Source: Neurospora crassa OR74A (Eukaryota > Ascomycota > Sordariomycetes > Sordariales > Sordariaceae). From it: a stretch of DNA of 64,000 nucleotides. Shown piece after piece: positions 24,501-37,380 of the stretch; position 1 is the stretch's first letter; the number at the start of each line of letters is the position of its first letter. The translations under genes and the position numbers were made by a program. Below the pieces are notes generated by a model, which saw only the letters and a program-made list of their open reading frames with translations, made no database searches and had not been told where the DNA came from. Location: NCBI RefSeq assembly GCF_000182925.2, contig NC_026507.1:558001-622000 (forward strand). Reading direction: 5' to 3'.

Positions 24501-27500
24501 AACCATCCATTCTCAATTCACTGACCTATCTTGTTTTATCCTTTAGGTCAATTCCACGTGACGCGATTTTACAGTAGGTCATCGCCTCCAAAAATGCCAC
24601 TTCACAGTGTTCAAGGTTGACACGACACATGGCAAGCCGCAACCACCTCCCACATACCGACAACTGGTACTGGTTCAACAGACTTACACTATGCATATGT
24701 AGCTTAGGCGGAACAGCGCACACTATCACCCCTTGTGCCTGGCACCGAACAGCCATTTATGAGACTGCAACCACAGAAAGACAATATGGCTGCCAGGCTC
24801 ACCCACCCATACACAAACATGCACTCGGCATCGGAGGCGCTAGGGAACAAGGAGATCCAGTCCAACAGACAAGTCCAGATGAATACAGAAATAGGGGCAA
24901 GTTTTGGGGTCATAAACAGGGACACAGGGGGTTTTTAGGGCTCAAGGGATGATCAACGGCACGGGCCTGGAAAGTATTCAGCATGTGGCGCCTGGGAGTA
25001 TGCCTCATGTTGAGCGCAAGCTCATACGTACCTATCATTTCACGGCCTTTTAGGCAAGAAGCTTAACCCGGCCCCAGTTACACCGAGCGAGCGTGAGACA
25101 TTGTGGGATGACAGAAAAACTAACAGGCAGCAGGTCAAAAAATACAGTGGCATATTCTCGTCGGCAACTGCGGATACTTGACGAAAAAGAAATGTCCACG
25201 CTCTATTGCAAATTACCGGTCCGTCAACTTTCCAGTTCCCAGCTGATGCAACCTTTGCTTATTCCTCTCGTCCACTTTCACTTGTGGTTGGAAGGAGTAC
25301 GACTGTCAGACAACACACTCGATGAGCAAAACTAAGGGAAATAAGGAACCTTTCTCGCTCGGTCTGTGTCCTGTTCCACCATACATGCCGCGAATATGAT
25401 TATTGTCAAGCACTCCCTCGCCCTCACTGGCTCAAAGATTATCCCTCCTGCCTCGTCCTCCCAATACTTGACCCAACGGGTCGGTGAGACAGTTACACTA
25501 CTGCGACACACATCTCACTTGTACATTGTACTTCACCAAGTCCAATGTCCATTGTCCACTACACACGAAGATTAGAAGAACGGCAGACAAATTGGAGTAA
25601 CCTGTGAAATGTCGGGTTCCTCAGGTATGTAATGTCGTGGAGGAACATGTGTGGGTACGCGGGATAAATACTAATCAGTCATGACACTGCGACCACGAAC
25701 AGCCCATACAAGGATCGACGGAGCATACCCTAACTCATTACTATCTAGTCCCTCAGGCCTCATTGCGTGGTTATAGATAGGAAGTACATATGAGCAAGCG
25801 GCTTTCAGTTCAAGGGTGGGGGAGAAAAAGAGGAGCGGCCCGTGGGAAGAACAACAGCGTCTGGTCAGATTGTTGGTGATATAACTCTCTGCTCGCTCAA
25901 TGGCGAGTAAGAAGGCAATGATTGTGATAGCTCTCGAGTGGTATGTGGTAAGAACCTTGTTGTTCAGACTCGTATCATATGGGATGCCCAATGCTTCCCA
26001 AAATCCCCATCTTCCCTTTACCATCAAAAAGGATGCTGGCACTCGTTCCAAAGTCCATTAGGTTAACCCTTCATCCCTCTTTTCCCCTCCTCCTTTGCTC
26101 TTTTGTTTACCCGAAACAATCTGATAACTGACACATCACTTTCACTTTCGTTTTTTTACTCTCCTATTCCTTCTGCTGCTGCTACCCAGAGTTTTCAAAG
26201 CAGCATAGCACCACATCAATCGCTTCCTTGCTAATATCACGCTTCTGCGACGCTTATCTTTCACCTAGCCTCAAATTTCTTTCTGCTCATGCAAACCTCT
26301 CGATCTCACATTTTCAGCTCACTGTTTGCTTTTCTTCTTCCACGTCTAAACGACCGAGGGCCTCGAGATCTCACCTAACATATTACCCTGCCAACAGCTC
26401 AACAGACCAACAATTCAACAGCCGAACGATGTGTCTCGGAAGGACTAACCGCAAAAGCCCCTCCGCTGCATGAATAATTGAGAAGAAGAAGCAACGCAAC
26501 ATCGGCCGGCAAAGATGGCTGGCCTATGAGGGGTGAAGATGAAGCCGGTGAAAGCCCCAACGGTCTGGAAAAAGTAAGAGACGGTGCAAGCCGGGGAAGA
26601 AGCAATGAGGTAAAAAGCTGGCACATATCGCTTGACTTTACTTGATCTGATCCCACCATGGAAAAAAGAGGGCGGAGATGAACTGTCGGCAGGTCAGTGA
26701 CTGGCTCCGGCTACGTCTCCGAGAGAAGCGAGAGGCCTACTGCTACTACTCAGTTTATATCTGGAGGATTGAGACGATGCCTCCGGTCACATATGCAAGG
26801 CAAAAGGAAAAACAAAAAGAATGGGAACACCGAACCCATGATCATCATTACCTGGTAGCAATCGGCAATACCCAAGCACCAGCGGCACAACTACTATCGA
26901 CGTCGTTGGGCTCCACCGGTCGCTAGGCAACCCCCCAACCACAGAATCAGGATCAGGATCAAAGACGCTCGACCGACGTGACATGACATGGTCACGAACT
27001 GGTTGATCTTTCCGTCACTCCGTATTGCCAAAGCCAAGAAAATGACACGCTTGGAAAGGGTGGATGGAAGGAAGGTTACCTACCTGATCTACTACGTGAC
27101 TGCATGATCGGAAAAGTAAGTTGGATGAGACGCTTTAGCTGCCGATTTCCCGTCTCCCGATCCCTCTGCTGATGACTGATGATGATGAGGGGTGTGTGGG
27201 ATGGAGGACTCACTGCAAGATGCCGGGATTCACCAGATGAAGCAGGGAGTCAGCCAAGCAGGGAGGAAGGGAGTCTTCCGCTATCGCTCCATTGGGGTGG
27301 AACAGTAGGTTGGTACAAAAACCATTCACCATTAGGATCGCCAAGGCGATCATACTATGTACCTTCGCTTGGGGGGTTGGGGTTCCTGTGCTGTAAAGGT
27401 TTCGGTTCGGGAGATGGAGACCGCTTAGGTCGGCTGGGTCGATAAATAATTGGGCAAGCAGACTATTATGGGACGGATGGCTGGGTGGATGATGTAATGG

Positions 27501-28943
27501 ATGAGAGGGATTGTGGTGTAAGTTTCGGTGAAGTAGGAAGGTAAGCAAGGTCAGGAAGTAGAGTAAGTAAGTCTAAGTATATAGGTGAGGTAGGTTCGGT
27601 GAGTGATCGTGTTGCCGGGAGAAAACAAAAAAAAAAGAGAGAGTCAGCGAACATGTGGACAAACCGTTGACATACCAGTTCAGTATCATTAGAATTTTAT
27701 TCACCATCTATCTACCTGCCTAAGGTAAATCCAATATATTATATGCCTGCTATATAGATATCAGGAAGGAGGATATCATTATACAGCCATCCATGCATCC
27801 ATCCATCTATCGATAGAGGTACCGATGATCGAATGTACAGGATAAGAATGGATAGCTGTAGGTATGTTCAAGTTAGCATACATACCAACTTCGTGACCAC
27901 TAGGTTGATACGATAGCGGAGTATTTCGCTCATAACTCGTTGGTAACTTTTATACTCACCATTTGTTGCTTGTTCTTTGCTCCTTACTCGTGCCGTGTTG
28001 TTACAGTATTCCCTATCATGCTTATTGCTCACCATGCTTACTTACTTCACCTACTTCACCTAGTTTGCCTAGTTCATCTGTTTCATGTAGTTCACTATGC
28101 TCACTGCTCATCGCTCATCGCTCACCGTGCTCACCTAGTTCATCTAGTTCATCTTGTTCATCTAGTTATTTCACCGCGCCCACCATGATCCTGCTTTCCA
28201 TATCCATTCATCTACCTGACCAATCCTTTGCTACCGCTTTGCCACCAGGCATCAGGAGGGGGAAGACATTTAATACCCTTTATTCCTTCCTTCTTTTCCA
28301 AGTGACATACAGTGTATGTAGTTGTATAACACCCTTTTATCTATAAACAATATAAAGAATCAGAGGGGGCCGCTTAGAACGTCAACTGCCAGCCTGTCCA
28401 TCCATTGATCATGACAGAGAGAAAACAGATGGGGGAAAGAGTACCAAGTGTCATCGTAAATACAAGTATAGTATTGTATTATCGGCTTAGCGACGGTGGT
28501 CGCCCCGTTTTCGATAATAATCAACTCTTCAGCTTTGATAGGTAAGTGTTAAGTTGACCATGTGTCCCATTTACTTGCACGATTACCAACGAACGGGGCG
28601 ACTTGATTCTCATGGCGTCGGAACACGCAAAGGGGGAAAAAAAAAATTTAAAGATAAATAAAAAAATTGAAAAGAGAAAGGAGTAAAAACCGAAAGGCAT
28701 GAATGAAGTTGTAGAAATAGGGTTAGCAACGTGAAATTATATCATAGTATTCTCTTTTTTTTTCCGCCTCGCCATCCTTCAGCTCCGCTAACTTCACAAA
28801 TAACCACCCCTCAGTTATTAATCCTCTTGATCTCGCTACCTTTCTTTTTCCTGAACGATACACGAGGTAGTTGTAAACATGACAACCATCACCATCCACC
28901 ACCACTTAGCTCACCTCCCCCATCCGTTATTATGTGCGCGCCT
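21540..28943. other. Gene-poor intergenic region
   Basis: No gene with recognisable domains. Open frames at 23,184-23,735 and 23,725-24,306 (+) are the longest but lack support. CT-rich DNA at about 26,050-26,400 looks like a promoter and leader and is followed by an ATG at 26,429 that opens only a 14-codon frame. A block of CTCATC/TAGTTCATC-type repeats lies at about 28,020-28,170. The part immediately below 28,944 is the 3' flank of SEC24. Confidence 0.45.
28020..28170. repeat. Degenerate short tandem repeats (CTTACTTCACCTA / CTCATCG / TAGTTCATC)
   Basis: Consecutive imperfect units such as GCTCATCGCTCATCGCTCA and TAGTTCATCTAGTTCATC. Non-coding, and probably slippage-generated. Confidence 0.7.
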
Positions 28944-31900
28944 TTACCAATACGCAGGCCTCAACCCCGTAAAGCTTCCCAGCGCCGAGTGACTTTCGCC
29001 ATCTTCCCTCTTACGTTGACCCGCGAGCTATATATTTTCCTCAAATGTCAGTATATTATTCACCAATCTTCCACAAGAACAGCGTTCTCAAGGTAGACAA
29101 GGACGAAAACTCACCTCCAACTGCACCCCCTTGTGGACATGCACCAACCAATCCACATAGCTCTGCGCCTCGTTATTCCGATCCTCCACCAACATGCGCG
29201 CAAACTCAAACTCGGCTCCGTCAATGCCCTGTCTAGCCAACTGGATCGTCAACCCCTTGCTGCCCCTCACCGTCCGCATATACTCAATGATATTCCTCGT
29301 CTGCGCATTCAAGTGCGTCTCCAGGACAGGGATCGTCGACGTGTACGGATCCAGCGACTGGAGCGTCGTCTTGTCCTCGCCAAACAGATCCTGAATGAGG
29401 GCGGGCGCGGTCTGCGCGTGCATCCAGAGGAGACAGACTTGGCCGTTGTCGACGAGGTAGACGCCGCCGGGCTCGACGCGGGCGAACGAGGCGCGCATAG
29501 TCGAGGGCATGCGCAGGTGGCCCGTGGTGGCGTCGGGGTAGCCGTCTTCGGGCTGGAGGCTGTGCAGCGGGATGATGCGCGGGTAGAGATAGAGGGAGAG
29601 CTCGCGGGCGCCCATGGACCGGATGAGACGCATGTCGTGCACCCGACGGTCTGTGGTCTCGTTGCCGCCCTTGAAGGCGCGGCATTTCAGCATGCCCAAC
29701 ACGTACATGGTGAACTCCTTGAGACGCTCGGGCATGACGAGCTGTTGGGGCGGGTGAGGCACGGCGAGGTGGTTCTTGCGGTAGAGGGCAAGGATGTCGA
29801 TGGTCTTTTCCGTGAGAGAGGAGCGGACTTCCTTGAGGTTGGCGCTGGTGGTGGAGAGCTTTGTGCTGGCTTCCTTGGCCAGGATCGAGACGATGGCGTC
29901 CTGGTCGATATACTTCATGCAGTCGCGCGCTAGGTCAGAGACGCCGGCGATGACGTTGATGCAGCGCACGCGACGCTGGCCCGAAGCGGTGGTGTAGAGC
30001 AAGGCGGCTTGGAAGTGTGCGTCCAGCTTGGAGTCGAGCTTGCCGTCGTAGCCAAAGGTGACGGCCAGAGCCTTGTCAGCGTCGATGACGCCAATTTCGA
30101 GGTCGGCGCCAAAGGTGTGCTGGATGAAGTTGCCGTGGTAGGCGTTCACTTGGAGGCCGTTGGAGCAGCGGACCTTCATAAGGGCCGCGTAGCCCGTCTC
30201 GCGCCTGACTGCGTGGTGGATCTCCAAGGAGAGCTTGGTGCTATCTCGCTGGACGACAAAGTTGGGGTAGAAGAAGGTCTCGCCACCGGTTGTCGAAGAG
30301 ACATGGCCAATCGTAGCAATATCCAAGTAGCCGCCAGATGGCGAAGCCATGAAGAAATCGGCACCAACACCCAAAGAAACCATCTTTTCGGCCAACTTCC
30401 TCCAGCCAGGGTGCTCGGTAGTGAAGAGCTTCTTGTCAGGCTCTCCACCTGGGTGCTTGCCGTCGTCCCTCATAAAGAGACGGCCAGGACCCCAAGTGGG
30501 CAAAGCCGCAAGGGAGCAAAAGACCTTGCCGCCCGTCTTCTCAAGCGCAGCAACAGCCGAGTTCAGTGCGGACAGCAGGGCTGGCTCAGGGTTCTTGATG
30601 TTGGAGAACATCTGGGGCAAGCGCGTCAAGAGCGAACTAATGACAGCCTTGGACTCGTAGGGGTCCACAAAGAGACCATCGCTCAGGGGCAGGAAGGGGT
30701 CCTCGATGTCGGGCATCACAATCATCTGAGCCTGCTCGAGCGCGGGGCTGACATTGTAGAAGTGAATCTCCTGGTCGAAGGTGACGAAGCCAACCTTGGC
30801 ACCAGCGGGAATCTTCCTCTTTGGCTCTCCGGTCTCGTCCTGGTCCTCGCCTTCCTCCGAGCCACCGTACAGAGCACTCAAGATGCCTTCGCAGAAAGAC
30901 TCGAGGAAGCCCTTGTTGTAAGACTCTTGGGTAACATCAATAACGAAGAGGTAGCGCATGCCGACGGGTTCCTTGGTCCAGTACTCCTTGGGAACAACAA
31001 ATTCGACGGTTCCGCGGGTCAGCTCGGGGCGCTGGTCGCGATCAACGCGGACGCCCTGGGGGCTAAGAGCGCAAAAGTACTCGGGAGGGGTATCATTAGC
31101 ATAGGTACAAAGGTTGCAGACGAACTTGTTGCCGCCGGCCTTGAACATCATGAAGGGGTTCATGTAAGCTCTGCACCTGTGGCAGCGTGGCGGGCCCTGT
31201 TCGCCAAAGTCCAGGACGGGGATGGGCAGCTCGCCAGGCTGGGTCTCGGCCAGGGGCTGGAGAAGAAGACCCAGGGGCAAGCCGGTGCTCTTGAGACCCT
31301 CTGCGCTTGCCGGCAGGTTGGTCATGGTGAGACGGGCAAACTTGGGCGACGAGTTGCCCTGGTCGAGGGCAACGAAGGACGTGACAGCCGGGGGTGGGAC
31401 GAGGCGCTCAAAGGTTGGGTATACGTTGGTGTGGAAGTAAGGCTGGACGGCGTCGCGAGAAAGGGGCACGCTGGGGGTATCGTCTGGCGAAGGCTTGCCG
31501 CCCTGAGGACCGCCGGCAGCAAAGACACCGGAGCCAACACCCTGGGTAGCGTCCCTTGCGGCGAAGTCGGCGGCAGAGGTTGGGACGGGGCCGAAAGCTG
31601 GGCTGGCGGGCATGGGGAACTGGCCATGGCCCGGACCTGGTATCCTGCCGGCGAGGGAGGGGTCGGCGTTGAGGAACTGGGTTGCAGGTATCCCGGCGGG
31701 GGGCATGCCGTTGAAGGGCTGGGACGAGCCGGCGGGGGCCTCGACTGTGTGGAAAGCATGACGGTCCTTCTTTTTCTTTCTTCCGTGGTGATCGGCGGCA
31801 CCAGCTCCAGCACCCAAAGACATGCCACCCATTTGCGCAGCCAAGCCTACATCATCCATTGGCGACACGGGAGAATGCGCGGGAGGGGCGCCGTAGGGAG

Positions 31901-32189
31901 AGGGGGCACCGTATTGTTGTTGTTGTTGTTGTTGTTGTTGATGGCCGTATTCCTGACCATACTGCTGCTGGCCGTACTGCTGGCCGTACTGCTGACCATA
32001 CTGCTGACCATACTGCTGCTGCTGCTGCTGCTGCTGACCGGGAGCATTGTACTCGGCGCCAGGGTGATATGGGTTCGGGGCAACTGGCGGTTGGAACTGG
32101 GGAGGCGCCGGTTGTGTGGTGCGGTTGGGATCGTTGGGGTCGAGGGTCTCCCCCTGACCAAGGGCGTGGTACATGGTGTAGTCGGCCAT
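28944..32189 (-). CDS. sec24: COPII coat cargo-binding subunit SEC24
   Basis: Binds cargo in the inner COPII coat with SEC23 at ER exit sites. Exon 1 is 32189-29115. Intron 29028-29114 has donor GTGAGT, branch CTGAC and acceptor ATATAG. Exon 2 (29027-28944) adds 27 residues ending AYW, for 1,052 in total. Without splicing the frame would stop after eight unrelated residues. The N-terminus (1-230) is low-complexity and Gln/Pro/Tyr-rich, with QQYG repeats at 51-94 encoded by CTG/TTG repeats. The zinc finger has Cys 336, 339, 358 and 361. It is followed by the trunk (vWA-like, MRYLFVIDVTQESYNKG), beta-sandwich, helical and gelsolin-like domains typical of SEC24. The start MADYTMYHALGQG is the first ATG. 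Its promoter is shared with the divergent CFT2 gene. The assignment as SEC24 is firm, but the 3' exon is inferred from splice signals. Confidence 0.95.
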
Positions 32190-32226
32190 GTTTGGTTTGT
32201 GGGAAGGGTTGTATTAGGACTAGTAT

Positions 32227-32264
<38 letters not shown>

Positions 32265-33265
32265 GTGGTGTTGTTGTTCGTGGTCGCTGCTGTCGTCGTA
32301 TATACGTGTGTGCTATGGTATTATGGAAGATAGGGGGGCGGCGGCGCCTCTTCGGACGAAGGAGCTTGATCGAGATCGGGTCAAGGTCGGGAAGAGCAAG
32401 AAGTGGAAGGACGGTCGTTATCGGAGTTTGTTGTTATTGTTGTTGTTGATCATGCCCAGCAGCAGCAGATGTGTCTAGCTATGTCGTCGAAGCATCACCT
32501 ACCGCATACTAAGGTACATCCAAGTGGAAGTTTGTTGTTAGTGGTTGAGGCCTGGGGATCGGAGTGGCAGAGGATATAAAGTGGGCGACAGTGGTTGTTT
32601 CCCCCGGTGGAGGTTATCTGGCTCTATCGGGACCGCTCCAGTCCAGTGTCACCATGGATGTCGAGCTGTCCTTTTCTCGTTTCCATGCGCAAGTGGAAGG
32701 CAGCCCGCCCGGGGCCCAGCCATGGAAAAGTGGGGCCGCGATGCTGCCGTGTCAATCGCCGGGTGTGTCAGTCCACTGAACAACAGCGCATGTGCCCCCC
32801 CAAGCTGCCCCTGAAAGTAGGTACTAAGTACACTAGAAGTGGAAGCAAGGGAATGCAGGTTCGACAACGCCTTGGTTTGAGGAAGCTTTGCCGGCTGCCA
32901 GCCAATCACATGGGCACTTGGCAGCCAGCTGTGACCTATCTTTCATACATTCAAGAGGTACAGTACTTACAAGTAGTGCTGCACTACCTACCTAGGAACC
33001 CCCCCTGAATGGTCCAATTGGGCCCTGTAACCGCATCTCTCGGCTGTAAACCGCCAATCCAGCATGGGTCAACAGAGCCTCTTGCAGGCGCTTTCAACGT
33101 CCCGTCGCCAAACAACAAACAACAAACTCCACTAACAAAACATCATCACAACAACATTTCCATCCACACCCTACATCATCATTCAGACACCCTCCGGTCT
33201 GATGGAGTGCTTGGGCGGCTCCCACCCTTACCACCACAGGTAGTCCGACAACAAATTGAAGAAAA
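32190..33265. promoter_or_regulatory. Divergent promoter region between sec24 and cft2
   Basis: Contains 1,076 bp between two start codons that point away from each other. A (CGT)n microsatellite lies at 32,232-32,263, close to the SEC24 start and probably in its 5'UTR, with GTTGTT repeats near 32,430. The last ~150 bases before 33,266 are CA-rich, as in fungal 5' leaders. No specific factor site can be named. Confidence 0.55.
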
Positions 33266-36200
33266 ATGTTCAGCTTCTGCCCGCTCCAGGGCGCCCTCTC
33301 CGACTCGTCAGCCTCCCAGTCGCTGCTGGAGCTCGACGGCGGCGTCAAGATCCTGATCGATGTCGGCTGGGACGAGACCTTTGACGTCGAAAAGCTCAAG
33401 GAGCTCGGCAAGCAAGCACCGACTCTGTCCCTCATCCTCCTCACCCACGCCACCGTCCCCCATCTGGCCGCCTACGCCCACTGCTGCAAGCACTTCCCAC
33501 CCTTCCAGCGCATTCCCGTCTATGCGACGCGCCCCGTCATCGATCTCGGCCGTACCCTGACACAGGATCTCTATGCCTCGACGCCCCTGGCCGCCACCAC
33601 CATATCATCGGCCTCGCTCGCCGAAGTGTCGTATGCCTCGGGATACTCCCAGGCCGCCTCCGCCGAAAACACCTTCCTCCTCCAGCCACCCACTCCCGAA
33701 GAGATCACAAAGTACTTTTCTCTAATCCAGCCGTTAAAGTACTCTCAGCCACATCAACCGCTGCCGTCGCCCTTCTCCCCGCCTCTGAACGGACTCACCA
33801 TTACCGCCTACAACTCGGGCCGCACCCTCGGAGGAACCATATGGCACATTCAGCATGGCTTGGAGTCGATTGTCTACGCCGTCGACTGGAACCAGGCCCG
33901 CGAGAACGTGTTTGCCGGCGCTGCTTGGCTAGGTGGAAACCATGGTGGTGCCGGAGGTACACAGGTGATTGAGCAGTTGCGCAAGCCAACCGCCCTGGTA
34001 TGCAGCAGTCGTACTCCAGACGCCGCCCTACCGCGTGCCAAGCGTGACGAACAACTTATGGAGTCGATCAAGCTGTGTATTGCCAGAGGTGGTACCGTCC
34101 TTATCCCCGTCGACTCGAGCGCCAGAGTATTAGAGCTGTCATACCTTCTCGAGCACGCCTGGAGAAAAGAGGTCGCCAAGGACAATGACGTCTTCAAATC
34201 CGCCAAGCTGTTCCTTGCCGGACGCACCATCAGCAGCACCATGAAGAATGCCAGGAGCATGTTGGAGTGGATGGACGACAGCATCATCAGGGAGTTTGAA
34301 GCCTTTGCGGATGAATCGAGGAGGAATAACAGGCGGGATGAGGGTAATCACCAGACCGGGCCAGGACCATTCGACTTCAAATACTTGAGGCTACTCGAGC
34401 GCAAGGCACAGATCGACAAGATCCTGCAACAGTCGGACGATGCCGAACCAAGAGCCAAGGTGATTCTCGCCAGCGACACGAGCCTGGACTGGGGTTTCTC
34501 CAAGGATATCCTCAAGTCCATTGCCGCTGATGCGCGCAACTTGGTCATTCTAACGGAAAAGCCCAACTTGGAGCCGAACCAAAAACCATCTATTTCGAGG
34601 ACACTATGGGAGTGGTGGAAAGAGAGAAGGGACGGTGTGGCGACAGAACGCACAAGCAACGGTGACACCTTCGAGCAGGTCTATGCCGGTAACCGCGAGT
34701 TGGAGATCGAAACCGCCGAACGAAAGGGGCTTGAAGGTGATGAGCTAAACGTGTATCAACAATGGCTGGCAACCCAACGGCAGCTACAAGCTACCCTACA
34801 GAGCGGTGGCACCAATCTATTAGAAGCACCGGGAGATGTCCTTGACGACGCTGATTCCGACACCGATAGCGAGTCAGAAGGCTCTGACACGGAGCAACAA
34901 GGAAAGGCTCTAAATATCGCAAACACAATGGCCCAAGCAAGTCGTAAGAAGGTAGTATTGAGGGACGAGGACCTTGGTGTCACCATCCTCATCAAGAAAG
35001 AAAACGTCTACGACTTCAACGTCCGCGGCACCAAGGGCAGAGACCGCATGTTCCCCGTCGCCATGCGTAGGAGACGTGCCGACGAATTTGGCGAACTCAT
35101 CCGACCCGAAGACTACCTCCGCGCTGAAGAACGCGAAGACGCCGAGAACCAAGAAGCCGGCCAAGTAAACACTAACAATCAAGAGCCCGAAGGCCTTGGC
35201 AAGAAGCGCAAGTGGGAAGACATCGGCACCGCCGGCAGAGGCAGAGGCGGCGCGGGGCCTAACAAACGTCCCCACCACCATGACCGCCGTCGCCTTTCCG
35301 CAGGCGAAGCCGACGCTGCTCCCTTTTCCGAGAACGGCCCAGCGGGCGATGACCTCTCCGATCTCGAAGACGAAGAGGACGAGACCCTCAACGGCCCCGC
35401 CAAGCTGGTAGTCACCAAGGAAACTATTCCCGTCCGTCTGCGGATTGCCTTTGTTGACTTCAGCGGCCTTCACGACAAGCGCAGCTTGACCATGCTCATC
35501 CCGCTCATCCAGCCGCGCAAGCTGGTCCTCGTCGCCGGCGGCAAAGACGAGACCTTGGCCCTGGCCTCGGACGTCAAGAAGTTGCTCACCGCCCAATCCA
35601 CCGGTACCGAGTCCGCCATCGAGGTGCTCACTCCCGCAGTGGGCACAACCGTCGACGCCTCGGTCGACACCAACGCCTGGGTCCTGAAACTAGCCGACCC
35701 GCTCGTCAAGGGCCTCAAATGGCAGAACGTGCGCGGTCTGGGAATCGTCACTGTCACCGGTCTGCTACTCCCCGGAGGCGAATTCCAGCCGATCGAGGTG
35801 GGCGATGGCGATGGCGATGCAGCAAAGCGCCAGAAACTCGAAGACTCTTCGGAAACTCCAACAACTTCCACAGCTTTAGTAAAAACCGGCACCAAACACC
35901 TCTCCCACCACCGCCTCCCTCCCCACACTGGACCTCGTCCCGCCAACCCTGGCCTCCTCGTTACGTTCACAAGCCGCCCAACCTCTACACGTAGGCGAAC
36001 TACGTCTCGCCGACTTGCGTCGGGCCATGCTCAGCGCAGGCCACAAGGCCGAGTTCAGGGGAGAAGGAACGCTGTTGATTGACGATGTGGTGGTTGTGCG
36101 CAAATCAACAGCTCAGGGAGGCAGGATCGAGTTGGAGAGCGTGGGATTGCCGAGTGATACCATGCCGGGCACGACGAGTGGTGGGTTGTTGGATGCGGCC

Positions 36201-36275
36201 ATGAAAGTGGGTGGCACATTCTATGCGGTTAAGAAGAAGATTTATGAGGGCTTGGCTGTTGTTGCTGGAGCTTAA
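33266..36275 (+). CDS. cft2: Cleavage and polyadenylation factor subunit CFT2 (CPSF100), with apparent frameshift
   Basis: Non-catalytic metallo-beta-lactamase/beta-CASP subunit of the pre-mRNA 3'-end processing complex, the partner of the CPSF73 nuclease. Recognised from MFSFCPLQGAL, ILIDVGWDE, the degenerate LLTHATVPHLAAY in place of the metal-binding HxHxDH, NSGRTLGGTIWHI, and the beta-CASP part FLAGRTISSTMKNARSMLEWM. An acidic insert lies at about 530-550 and an RG-rich linker at about 655-670. From 33,266 the frame runs to a stop at 36,082, but its last ~67 residues are not family-like. The family C-terminus (LHVGELRLADLRRA, HKAEF, LLIDDVVVVRK) is in another frame, open from 35,883 to 36,275. 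One base too many in the A5 run at 35,881-35,885 explains this. No intron with sensible sites would. It is either a sequencing error or a real truncating allele. Confidence 0.92.
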
Positions 36276-37380
36276 GGGGTGGTGAGAGATAGTGGGAAGG
36301 TATCATGATGGGAAGCAGGTATGGGAATGTCGGCGTGAAATGGGGTTTTGGTTGGGTTGTAATTGATTGTGTATATGAATGTGAGTTCATCACGATGGAT
36401 AAAATGGCTTCGTTGGTAGGGGGGCCCCAACTGGTGTTTTTTTTCTTTTCTTTAGTCATGTAGTGTCGCTGAAAGCGGCATGAGACAACTCTGCTCTTAC
36501 TGGGTCAATGACAGCGAGAACGTGGCTGACTACCATAGGACCACACACCAATTCAAGACTTGAGTCAATGCACTGCACTCTTCACCATCACTGAATCTTT
36601 TCCCCCATGCTAGATAGACAGAGGTACGTGGGCCTTTGTTGACGAGACTGAGACTTTTTCTTATTCAGTGATTGCCAGGCACGAGGGATCACAGGCTCAA
36701 TCGGAGACATGTAAGCTTACAGCATTCCAATGATTAGCCACCAGGAGAGGAACATCAACATAACAACAAGCAGGAAAAACACTTCACCGGTGCGTGGTGG
36801 TCTCGGTATCACATCCAGTTATATTTAATTGGACCTGAATCCGATATTCAGGGCGAGGTTCCAGTTGGAGTCGCTTGCAACATCTGCTCCTCCTCTCCAT
36901 TTCTCGGAAGTAATAGGTACACTGCATGGCACCATCTCGGCTTCCATCTACGCCGGCTTCAATTGTAGGAAGAGCTCTGGGGGTTGTCTGGTCTTCCAAG
37001 GCCCTGGAAGTTCATTCATTGGTGGTGAAGTCGAACTGAGACAGGAACACTCAAATATATCATCAACCTCAGATGACGTAATCCCTCTCTTTCCTCCAAG
37101 ATTCTAGATCTCAGCTTCACTTTTTCTTTTGACTTTGCCTCTCACTGCACTTACTTACGTCTCTGACAGCCGCAGTGCATCGTCATGTCTCACAACCTTC
37201 GTTTTGGATTCTCTTGTTGTTGGTACAGCTGGCCTGTTAACCAAGTAACCGGCTTGTACATATCTCCAACAGTCACCGTGCCTCTCGTTCGTTTCGTTCT
37301 CGACCAACTTGTATGACAGCCATTCCTTTCTACCACCCATTCTCTTGAAGGCAGAGAGACAAAAGATACCTTTGTTGAGG
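36276..37380. promoter_or_regulatory. Intergenic: cft2 3' flank and GH17 gene promoter
   Basis: Contains 1.1 kb between two + strand genes. The first ~200 bp, with T- and A-rich sequence, is the likely 3'UTR of CFT2. The rest should hold the promoter of the GH17 gene, and its CT-rich end (from about 37,095) suggests a leader. No specific site is recognised. Confidence 0.45.

Noticed and set aside
30009-32333. 774-codon open frame on the + strand
   Set aside because: Lies wholly opposite SEC24 and is open only because of that gene's GC-rich third positions. Its protein has no domain and is biased in Leu, Val, Gly and Ala.
35700-36010. An intron to explain the CFT2 frame change
   Set aside because: The first AG after the stops in the new frame is at about 35,972. 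No donor with the right phase and consensus exists, and the skipped DNA codes for family-like sequence in the new frame.
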